This document shows, piece after piece, positions 40,301-52,300 of a stretch of 64,000 nt of DNA. Each line of letters starts with the position of its first letter. The stretch's first letter is position 1. A program made the position numbers and the translations under genes. The stretch spans positions 1,674,001 to 1,738,000 of the forward strand of contig JARUPZ010000020.1 of the NCBI GenBank assembly GCA_031213475.1, given 5' to 3'. The notes under the pieces were generated by a model that had not been told where the DNA came from, ran no database searches, and saw nothing but the letters and a program-made list of their open reading frames with translations. This stretch comes from Nereocystis luetkeana. Its lineage: Eukaryota > Sar > Phaeophyceae > Laminariales > Laminariaceae.

Positions 40301-43300
40301 GGTGGGGGTAATACGTGGAACGTTCGACATCGCGTTTGGAGTGGAAGATGTCGAAGGCAGCGCCGAGTCTACAGGACCCTTGGCGTACGACGTGTCTGCT
40401 CGGGAGGTGGAGGTGGCAATAGAGGCTCTGTCCGGCGTCGGTGACGCGACCGTGGATGTTGAGCTATTGGACGGCGGAGACCGTGGCCGAATTTTCACCG
40501 TGGCGTGGCCTGCAAGCCGAGGGAACATACCCTTGCTTCGTGTAAACGGGTCGGGGCTGACTCCGACAGCTGATGAAACTGGGGAATCTGAAGCAGCGGT
40601 GGCCTACGTGAACGAGGTTGGTGACGGGATCACATAACGTTTGAAGATGTAGGCGTGATCCGTACCCTACAGGGAGGGGGCATACCTGTAGCAGATACGA
40701 AGAGGCCAAGCTCTGAAGTGTTCTCCGTCGTCCCATTATTATCATGACTACTATAAACGCCTAAACGAAAACACCAGTGACCGTACCGTCAACGTCGTTG
40801 ACTTCCCCCCATGTTCGTTTCACATACTTCGTCCTGCGTACATGCCTCTCAACAGACCGTCAACGGGACGGACACCATGGGAGGCGAGTTTTATCTCGTC
40901 GCCGGCATCAACGCGTCGACCCCTCTAGCTTACAACGCTTCCGCATCCCAAGTGGCGAAAGCCGTCAACAGTATGACCGACTGGGTGGGTCTTGTACTTG
41001 TGGATCGACGGGAACTCAGCGAAGAGGACATGTTCGAATGGCACCTGACCTTCTCCGCTGCGGATGAAAACGTGGAACAGCTTCGGGTGAGAGGGCGCTT
41101 CCAGGTCCTCGCTTCGGCCCCTTAAAAACTATCAAACTGACGGAATTCAACTAGTTCGTGATCGGTCAGACTTGTGTGCGCTCGGTGAAGGTACTATTCG
41201 GTGTGGTAGCTGTCCTTTCCACGGCCGATTTCATAAACTATTCAATCAATCCACCACCCTTGTTTAGGTATTCAACGATGACATCACCGGACCCGAAGGA
41301 TCGGCAATCGAGGTATACACTGCTGTCAACGGTTCGTTTGAAGATCTCTCCGGGAATTTTACCCTACGGTATGGGGTTCAAAACACCACTTGGCCCCTCC
41401 CCTTCAACGCCACGGCGGACGAAGTTGAGAGTGCTCTTGAGGTATGAAAAGCACCACGCACTGAGAAGGTAAAACTGCTCACATTACGTGGATGCGATAC
41501 GTCCCAAGCAGACCCTATAGAAACCTATGAATCGACCATTTGTTTCTGCGAAGTTGTATCGCGCACTAGTAGTAGCCTGAGCGCCGTACGAGCATACATT
41601 TCCCCGTGTTGTTTTTCTTCTAATTGCTCGATTGTTTTAGCTTACGCCAATCAGCTAGGGGAGTTTTTCCAACACAAACTGCCAGCGATTGTAGGCCTAC
41701 GGCTACACCACCATCAACAGGTGCATGTTTTGAGAGTAGAGGCATTTTGTCTACTAATAGCGTCCCACGGATATCTTATCCCATTTGGTAAAGGTGACGG
41801 CATTGTTTCTGGTCCGCTTTACCAGGCACTCGACGAGATCGGCGACATCAATGTTACGGTGCAAGAGAGATATGTGAGAGAAGAAGGGCGGATTGGACGC
41901 CAGTGGGTGATCGCATTCACCACTCTGGGTAGCCCCGCACACGTGGGTTCAATACAGGTGATACAATTGCGCCTTTTACCGTATGCACCAAGATTCAGCG
42001 TTGGAAAATCTGTGAAGCCTCTAAAATACCGCAGGACAGGCAAAGTGTATCGGTCCCGACCCTGATTACACCCTAGTAATCGTCTAAGGGCAGTGCTCTA
42101 ATATTGATGCTTCATCGCCACGCTTTCGTGCAGAATGCTATATCTCTCGTAAAAAAAGTGCGTTATATATTAATTCGCCCGGCGCTTCCACCAAACGCCC
42201 CTGGCTAGAAGAGAACGCGCGCAAACACAAAAAAAGTCGTCGCGATTACCTCCCAAGAGCATATAATGGCCTCACAACTCCATGCTGTGACAAGCCCCCG
42301 CTCCAACACGCTTTCCCCGCACAGACCTTGGGCATCGACGACGATCAACTTGTGGGCACGGGGGCTGTAGGAACGGTCGAGGCAATCCAGAAGGGCTATG
42401 GGCCTGCAGTTCATGTGTCGGTCAGCTCCAATGGGGGCTCGGATTGGTCCACTGCTACTGACAACGGTAACACTGCAAAGGACGAACAGCACGATATTGA
42501 AAGCGAACATTTACTGTTCGAGTACTACCCTGCCTTCGTGCTTGGAAGTTTGGATCCTCCTAGCGGCCCCGCCATCGGCGGGACTGCAGTTACCGTCTCG
42601 CTTGCACCGGCGACCTCCGCCGATGGTCAGAACAGTACCTCCAGCGGTACCGGCAGCCTATTGGACGCTGACTCGAAGTGGCGATTCTCGTTTGATTCCG
42701 TCCGAGATGCCTCGGCAAGCTGCTTGTTTAACGACACGGTTGTGCCGGCCACGGTAGTATCTAACTCGTCGTTGGAGTGTATCGCTCCGCCCACCATTCC
42801 TGGTGGTGGAAATTCCTTCGTGCGGGTGTCCGTCAATGGGGCTGAAGTGTTCGGTGACTCCGCCAACGCCGTTGCCGATGCTGACAAAGCCACGGACCAT
42901 GTAGGGGGCACGGTAGAATTCTTCTACCTGCCCGACGAGGAAGACATGGTCTTATTTCCGGCCTCTGGGCCCGTCAAAGGCGGAACGCTAATCGAGATAT
43001 CCAGTCGCCACATCGCCAATGCAGCAGGGGCATTACTCTTGTCCGAAACATCCAACACCGACGATTATTGGACGAGCGACAGCTTCTTCCCTTCTCTCTT
43101 ACCCCCGTCCTCGGTGATGTGCTTGTTCGGCGATGGGGCTGCCGTCGCGGCAGCGGGAATTACATTCCACTGGGATGGTATCGTCGACGCCGATGGACGC
43201 GAGACAGGCGTTGGTCGCATACTGTGCATGTCACCACCCGCCCAAGATGGTCTCCCTTACCCCGTCGAGGTCAAAGCGTCTCTAAACGGCGGCAAAGATT

Positions 43301-46300
43301 ACACCCTGAACGGGCCACAATTTCACTACCGGCCGGAGGCATACGTTTATAGTGTCGAGCCTGCGTACGGACCGGTCACTGGTGGAAACCCCGTGCGGGT
43401 CGAGGGCGGTCCCTTCAGAGACGAGGATGTTGGAAAAGGGAGCAAGAACGAAATGGTGCGGTGCCGGTTCGGGGACCACGAGGTTGAGGCAACGGTCCTC
43501 ACGCCAGCTTTGTTGTCATGCCGCTCACCGCCCATGACTTCCGTGCCAGAACAGCAAGATATCGAGGTACAGTATCTGCAAGACCGGTTTCGCTTGCAGT
43601 CCGAGCGACACGAGTTTCAACCTTGGTTGATGGTAATTTTAGCCTTGGGGGCAAGGGCAGGCTGTGCAGAGGCGTGCGGCGTTGTGATACGCGATAATAG
43701 ATGCTTCAGGTATCATTGCGGGATACTCTGTCACAAGGGTGATGGTATCCTACCTTGATCAAAATCCGCCGAGCGATCCCCGTGGGTATTCAATGGGTAT
43801 GGGTGGCCTTTTTTGAAGCGTATGGCTCCAAATGACGTATGAACCTAGCGATAGGACTCGGATTAGTCATAAACCAGATCCGAGAAGGCAAGCCTGGGGC
43901 TCAAAAACGCTGTTTCTCTAGGCCATATGTTTATTGTGTCAATCTCTCACACGCAATAAAAGTAATTCAATCAGAAAACGATCGCGTTGTTTCCGTTACA
44001 TGTTCTCGTTTTCTAATGTTTTCTGTACTTTCCCACGCCAGGTTTGGACTTTAGCATGGGCCCCCGAGATACAAACGATCTCGGTGCTGGGAAACAAGCC
44101 CACCCGCGAAGTCTTCAATATGTCCACGGGAAGCGACCGGGTGTTTCCTGAAGTGCAGTCAGTGACAGTCTCGTACGACGACGTGGATGAAGTTCAAACG
44201 ATCACGACACGGCAGGTATTTGGAACGAACCTTGCCGTGAACATGCTCTTGCCTTCCATAGAACCCGAGTGATTGGGTTGGGCAGGGACTTAGTCTCACC
44301 ATTTTGAATATCTCGGTAACAAAACGCGCCAGTTTGCATGATTTGGCACTCTCTTTTGACACCACTACACAGTCCGAACAACACACGATGCGCCGACTGC
44401 CGTAACGCTGCGGATAGCAGTCATAATGAACGGTCACACTTTGAATGGTCTGCTCCCGTTCGTTCAAAGGAAACCTTGGAGACGTAGCTGAACTTGGCTG
44501 ATTGGCATCACCTGGCATCATTATGGTAGTAGCGAGCGCGCGTAACGAACCAACCTCGAACCAAAGTCCTCGCCACAGTATCAAGGCGCGAGATTCAGGG
44601 GCTTGTCGGAGTGTGAACCATATCTACAATAGTGTCGAGAATATCGAGTCGCAGTGCTTTCATGAGCCTGCAGTCGTCATCTATGTCATTTCTAACGTTT
44701 GTTCCTGTATAGGAGGTCCTCAAGTTATCTGCCAAGCTTCAAACAGAGCTCATGAACGAGTTTTGCTAATTTTCCACCGTTGCGGGGGCTCCAGCACAAC
44801 GAGTAAGTCGCCGTCCTGCTGAAAAGTGCTACACACCCAACGTTGAACGTGTCACCCGCTGAACATCGATGTTGCCATTCTCGCATTACCTCATCGCCTA
44901 AACGGGGTCCGTGGTCTCAGAATAGGCTCCAAAAACTCTGGAGTGGAAGCATACCTCAGAAACAAAAATTAAAAACAACACTACACAAAATCGCGAAGAA
45001 ACTCGACCACCTTCGAAACTAAAATAAAAACGAAATTTGGGTATCAACCGCTGATCGTGTCGTTGTCGGCGCCAGAACCTTCTGTCTCCGGTGGAGGTAA
45101 CTGTGACTCTGACTATCGAGACATCACAGCCAGAAATTCAGGAGCTGCGGCTATCGGCAGACTACAGGCGCGAAGTTCAGTCGATCGTCGTGAAACCATT
45201 CGCCGTAGACGGATCGGCATCGGCGCTGACTTCAGAGGCTGCGGAACAGCAGCTTGTCACGGTCAAGGTGGGTTGTAAGGGGCTGCGGGGGCTAAGGTCG
45301 CAATGTTTAACATGCCTTAGACCGCGAGGCAGATATATCACGATGGCCGTCGTTTTTTTCCCCTAAAACATGTGTTTCGTTCGTACTGCCACCAACTCGT
45401 GGTAATGCTTGACAGGGTGATGGTTCGGGTGACGGCACGTTTTCACTAGAGTACAACGGTGGGGTGGCCTCTGTCCCTTTCTCCTCTGGAGCGGGTCTGT
45501 TGCTGGCGGCCATCGAAGCCAATTTCACCTATCCCACCGCCACCTCTCAAAGCCCGTTGGTTTCTTTGGAGGAAGCATCGTCTACGACAAGGTCGTTCTT
45601 GGTGAAATTTCCTGCCGATCTTGGAGACGTGGCGGCAATTGTGGGGTACGGCAACGGTGGGGTGTTATCGGTCACCGTCGAGGAGAAGATCCAAGGGAGT
45701 GTACAGGTGATAAATTACTGGCCGGACTCCCCCCAACTCAAGAGTATCACGATGTTGCGATACATAACGTGTCAGTACAACGCATAGGGTGATGAAGCGG
45801 TGAAATCATTCGCTTTTTTTCTCAGGAAACGATACAGGTGTACCGAATATACTATATACGTATAGAGTTACGAGGGAGCACAAAATAATGTTCGACATAT
45901 TTTAGGAGACGGTCAACGCATATTCACCAACATTGTCTTCCCCCCTGCTTATCATATGCTGCATGGGGTGGGTGTGCTGCATACCCTTCGTATAGGGGTG
46001 ACAAAACAATAGTTCGTTTTGGTTCAGGAGACGATCAAAGTATCTTCAACAACACGCCCCCCCCCTCGCTTGTCAAACAAAGGCTGCACGGGTTGAGTGA
46101 TGGGCCATTTGAGGTAATCTATTCCCGTGACGCTACTCGTTCGACTGCTGGGGCACGGTTAGTGTGGGGCCAGAAGGTAAATGGTGCGGGTGTTCCCTTC
46201 ACGAAGTGTTCGCTGTAAGTAAGTTGGAAATTCGAGCGCCAGCATTGACAACACGATTGTGTTCGAGGAGCTGCGGACGTTGCGTTGATATACTTGAGCC

Positions 46301-49300
46301 TCGCTCTCTATTAGTCGTCTTGTGAATCATCGAATGCAGGGACAGTCTGGCTCGTCCTATTCCGTCCGTTCGCAGTTCGCAACGTGATTAATTTTACATT
46401 TGGCATAAATATTTAAATATGGTCCTCATGCCGTGCCTCCCCGGTCATTTGCAGGAAGTCCAGCGCATTTACCAAAGCGGACCGGCAACTGGAGGTACCT
46501 TCGGGCTTTCATTTCTCGGTGAAAGTTCGCCGAGCGTCGCTTACAATGCGACATCCGAGGAGGTGATACCCAAACGTACATCGCAAAATAGATGAAGCCA
46601 TATGTCTTGCCCTAATGCAGCGGTCTCCTATCAATAGTCAAAATTCCTCAAACCGGTTCCCTATTGCACTGATTCCCCAATACAATACAGCTTGTCGCTT
46701 GTCCAAGTTAGTGGAGGGTAAATGTTTTTCCTGCAGTAGGCACATTTCAGCTTTACTTTGCCCATAACGACTGCTATGCTCGTTTCACTCTGGAATGCTT
46801 GGCTTTGACAGCGCTGTGGTCCACACCATTCTATGAAGGACGTCTCGCTTGCACGTATTCAACGTCTCTCTTTTTTTGTTTTGCATCCTCCGGCGGATGG
46901 GCTAAGATAAACTTTAACTCACCACACTTCCACATATATAATGCGTGGCGCGTCATTTCAACTCCCTTTTTCTGGCAAGATTCGCATGGCGGTCGAAGCC
47001 ATCTCTTCCGTAGGTGAAGTCTTGGCCTCGAGGAACGTTTCCACCTCCAGCGGAGGGCTGGAGTGGCTGGTAACGTTCATGAATAACGCCGGGGATCTTC
47101 CGCTCCTTGTAGCCGACAGCTCTGCCATGTGGGGCGGTGTTGCCGTTAGCGTTGCCGAGGAACGTATGGGAACGTCGATGTCGGTGTCCGGTTCGTTTGA
47201 GCTCGGGGTATCGGGGGACGAATCGAAGAGTGAGACGGTTTCGCATGACGCCTCCTCTGGTGAGGTATGTGTACACGGGTACGCTAGTTTGTGGGAGATG
47301 CGTGTGTGCCTCATAGGCGCAACACCTAAACCGTCTGAGCCTCCTTGTGTGAGCTCTATACGCAACCCAACGACAGGATTTATGGAAAATTATACGCTAT
47401 TTAGCGGAAATTATAAGCTAAGCCCGATATACAACCCCATGACCTACAGCAGCTATCTGACGATTGTAAAATATATCTGGTACATCGGATGCAAATGTTT
47501 TGGATAGCTCCTCAAGTCAAGAGCCCCAACGGTGAGAAATAGTTCGGCTCAAAACGGCAACCCCTCTTAAACCGTAGCAAGGCTCGGGGCATGCTTGGTA
47601 CATACATACGCGAATGGGGTTGTTTTTTGCTGCGCTGCTCCTAGCCTTGGAGTTGTAGGCCGGTTAGTGCCAGAGGTTTGTTTCCAGGGCGAAGAAGCTT
47701 GCGTACAACCAACGATAGGGCTTTATATCTTGGTACACCGACGCGTTGTTTGCTGTGGTACCTGCTTGGCTTGACATGGAATAGTTTTGATGTCGAAACA
47801 CAAAACATGGATCCAATCATAACCGAACTACACATACATGGGTGGTTATGCCGACGAAAACCTGAACTTGTGCACAGGCCAACTATCGATGAATTATCAG
47901 CATTGACAAAACAGTGGGCCAGCCAGCCTCTCAAAATTTTAAGTAGCTATTCAGACTCTCAGCTCCCCTTTCAAAAGTACGGCCCATGTCGTCTTCGCTG
48001 TCCTTGAAACATGCCTAGGTCGAGGCTGCCGTGGAGTCACTTTACAACATGTCGGGCGTCGACGTCTCACGGTTCAAGTTCTTCAGCGGAGGCTCCCTTT
48101 GGACCGTCACGTTTCCTACATATAGCGGGGACGTCTCTTCACTGTACATAAACTCGTCCGGTTTGGATGGAACGGGGTTGCTCGCATCAGTGGCCGAGGA
48201 CATCCAAGGCAGCGCCCTGGGTGGGTACTTCAGTCTCTATGCTACCGGTGGTTTCTCTTCAGGGTTTCCTCTCGATGTCGATGGCACGTTTCTATGGATG
48301 GGGAGCTCGGCCAATAACGGTAGCAGGCGCAGTGAACCCTTGGCGTGGAACGCGGAAGCGGACGATGTGCGGATGGCGATCGAGGACTTACTGCCGGACA
48401 GTGCTGCTCAAGGTGATGATGACAGAACCCAAACGAGATATCCAATACAAGAACGGATGTAGGTCCAGGCTTTATCAATAGGTGTTCTCGCCGCCTGTAT
48501 TGAGATCTGCACCATACATTATTACTTGCGCTGGTCGAGATATCTAATACAAGAACGGATGTAGGTCCAGGCTTTATCAATAAGTGGTCTCGCCGCCTGT
48601 ATTGAGATCTGCACCATCCATTATTACTTGCGCTGGTCCTCACTACTGCGCACCCTCCGCAATATTGGGTGTGTCACAAGGCAAAAATATTCGGGAAAAA
48701 ATAAATGTGCACGCGGTGTAATACGGGGTGTGTGTCGCTTGAGATATAACCCAGATTCGTCAAAAGAGAGTCAAGATGAAACCCCTACTGCCGTACCCTC
48801 CACTCATCCCAGCGGGGTATGTGGAGGGTGCATCGTTCAGACTGTTCGTTTGGCAGCGCTGACTGCGTAGCCCCGTGTTTAACCTTTATAAACAAACACA
48901 GACTATGGACCCATGCTCGAAATTCAACAATATCTTCCTTATCCCACTCTTGGAACGATCGTCGACCGGGAATCGATTCATGGGGATCACATCCCTGCGT
49001 GGCTATCTCGGAGTAGGCACGTTTAAAGACTTGTTTGATGCTCAGTATCACGTGGGGTATTGTTGAAACAACCACTGCTATTCGGTACTCCTTTTGGGGT
49101 GATAGAGCAAGGCGGGAACAGGTTCATAAATAAGCACATACGGTGGTAGGACACAACGAGAATGCTAAGTATCAGGCACTCGGGAGCATTATCGAGAAGC
49201 AGAGCTGGCACGTTCCGAGCCGTGACGTACACCACGCTCGCCCAATAACTGTTTACCTGTCCTTACAGGGGACATCACGGTCAGCCGTCGTAACACGTCA

Positions 49301-52300
49301 GGCACAACTTCCTCTTCAGAAGACGACGGTGGCGGTAGACACAGCTGGATGATTACGTTCCCTCTTGCTGCAAGGAACGCTGTCAACCTTGGTGTCGATG
49401 GCGCTGCCTTGGAAGGGGTGGGTGCGGCTGGAAATATCGTCGAGATGCAGCTCGCGCGGGCACCAGAGATACAACGAGTGTCCACTTCGGCAGGGTCTGA
49501 GGTATACGGGGGCTTTACGCTCGGATTCAATAATGATACGACGGAAGAGCTCGTGTACAATGCTACGGCCCATGAGGTGAGGACTTCCGCTACATGCAGT
49601 TATCAGTTTGATGTATGTGCGCGGAATGGTGGCACACACAGGGTAGACGAGCGTGCTGAAGCTCGGAGCTAGCTCGTTTCGGGGTCATCAAGCGCTGGTT
49701 TTACTAGCCGAACGAGATACTTCATAATTGGCGGGTGTTGGCTACTATTTGATAGCGATTCTACACGTGTTTGAAGGAGGTAATTTATGGTAGATAGATG
49801 AGCTAGCTCGTGAACTGCTCGCTGTGGGTGAATAGTTGGAGTTGTGGATCTCCATCCCGCTTCAAGCTGTAAGGGCCCAAATATAAGGACAAGAAGCTAC
49901 CCTGATAAATTTGACTCGTAGATAATACCAGGGTACGTAGTTACAATGTAACGTCCAAATGGGGCGATGGCAACACAGCCCGAAACTGCTGCAATATATA
50001 CCACGAGTGGGTTATTTAGCCTCCATGTATAACGGAAGTCGGTTTTCTACCGTACGTGGAAGCGGCGAGTGTTGTGGTCTAGGCTGATTCCTATGAAGTT
50101 TCGGTGTGGGTACCTAGGGGTACGTCTACAATCATTGATGGTTTTGGCACCAGGTATGTGCGGCCGAAACCATGTCGCGTGCGCTCTCAGCAGCCTTCTT
50201 TCTGGTGTGTATGCATAGCCATGCCAGTGGCATCATGCTGCTACTAATCCTTCACACGTAGGACAGATAGATCATCGGCAGATATATCCCTCACCGATAG
50301 ACCATCTAGATCATGAAAAACCTAACCTTACTATGATATGTTGTTCACTATACTTATAGTGCGGGTCTAGCCTAAGATTCATGCCCTATACTAAATCGTG
50401 CACGTTGTACGCTTCCTACCGGACAATGTATGAGGTATTTGATAGATCACACAGATCAGGACTGTGTTTGTCCTGAAAGATTTAGATCATGAAGTACTAA
50501 TCGTTGATATCCCCGAGGGGTAAAATCCCTGCAATGTATCAGGTAGTATGATTGATCTACGTACTCAGCAGTCCAGGCTGCTTCGTGCGTCCGATGCCGT
50601 AATCGTGTTTCGTTCGGTCAGGTTCTCCCTCTGAAGTTCTGAAATGTGTTGAAATCGGTTTTCTCGTCTTCCCCGTGATCCATCGTGACCAGGTCGAAAT
50701 TGCTTTGCAAAGGCTGCCGGGCCTTGCTAACGTGACGGTTAGTCGCGGCGATCCGAAGGGCGTGGCCTACTACCCAGCAGAAAACGCCGCGACTCGCTGG
50801 TACGCCTCGTCTCACCTGCGCAAAAGTCTCAACGTACAAACGTTTGATTGGCTCATCACCTTCACGGGGCTTGTCGGACTGCAGCCTTTGCTACAGGTGG
50901 GTCCCACTCATCTTAAGAAAACAAATTAAACAGAACTGGCTCCTTTATCCTTAACTACACGACGTATTTGTTGAAAAGGCCAACTTAGTTTAGAGGAAAG
51001 CTGACACCGCATGTCAGCGTAGGTTTCCGTCTTATGCATTGATCCTTCCAGCTACCACTTTTTTAAGTGTTTTGCTGGTAACGCTGATGTTCGTCCTGTC
51101 CTTACGCGTAGGTCTGCTGTGGTGAGGTCGGGGTCGGTGACACCAGTGTCGACACATCGGCAACGACGCTCAGGTCTAGGCACACTGGGGATGCCTCCAT
51201 AGGAGCGTCCCGCTTGTCGCACGGTACCGGGGAGCGTCTAGATGGGACGTGGTATCTCTCTCTAGACGGTGAGTTCAGCACACGGATAGACGCCGGGGCA
51301 CTTGCCGAGGAAGTAACAGGTGCAATCGTAAACCTTACTGCCGCTGGAAATGTTAGCGTCACTGATGGCACGGAGGGCGAAGGATACAACGGCGAACGGT
51401 CATGGGTTATTACTTTCCATGATTGGAATGACCCAAACCTTACGACAACACCCCCGGCTCTAACGATCGGGGACGAAGGTCTCACGGGTACAAGAGCGGC
51501 GGCACACTTAGAGGCTGCGGGCGTTTCCGCCGTTACGAGCGAAGGAGAGCTCGACGTATCCGACGTGTGCGTCAAGGCGGTGATACAGTTAACATCTCTA
51601 CTTTCGTCGGGTTTTATCGATGAGTGCTCCGTCGTTGCTAGTTGGGATAGCGGTGCTACGTACGCCATCCCCGCTTTTGCGTTCGATGCAAACGCCTCTT
51701 TTGTAAAGGATTCATTTGCTGCTGTTGATTCAAGTGCACTGGGGGAAGTGTGGGTGTCTAATGAAGGAATCGCAAGTAGCGGTGGCGGTGTATGGAGTGT
51801 AACCTTCGTCGGGAATGCGGCGGAGCGCCTGCCAGAGTTGGACTGTGGTTCGGATGCCGTCGTATCGCGGGTTGCGAATGCTTCATGCGACGCAATTGGT
51901 GGAGCCTTCGTGCTGAGCTTCGAGGGAAACTACACCGAACAAATTCCGTACAACGCTTCGGCATTGGAGGTGCGAAACTGAACTGACATTTGGTATTTAC
52001 TTTCTGGTGGCTGATGATTTTGTCCAAAACACGGTTGCGATTGGTGTTTATTGATTCTACTCGGCTGTCAAGTTGATATATTGTGTCGTCCCAAGCAATA
52101 CCTCGAAGACATTAAACCACCCGACGACCCCTAGACAGACATGTCCTTACCCCTCTTCGAATGACCGTCCAACGTTCTCCGCTTCATATTCTGTCTGTCA
52201 CTCTTATATGTTTCAAGGTCAAAACGGCGCTTGAATATCTACCAAGCATAGACAATGTCACAGTGTCTGCTGCCGACGACGGTCCAAACGGAGGCCGGCA

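Noticed and set aside
28154-44041. Split into two genes at the change of repeat type or between IPT groups
   Set aside because: Exons 24 and 39 each contain both repeat types in one open frame, and every junction keeps phase, so a single gene is simpler.
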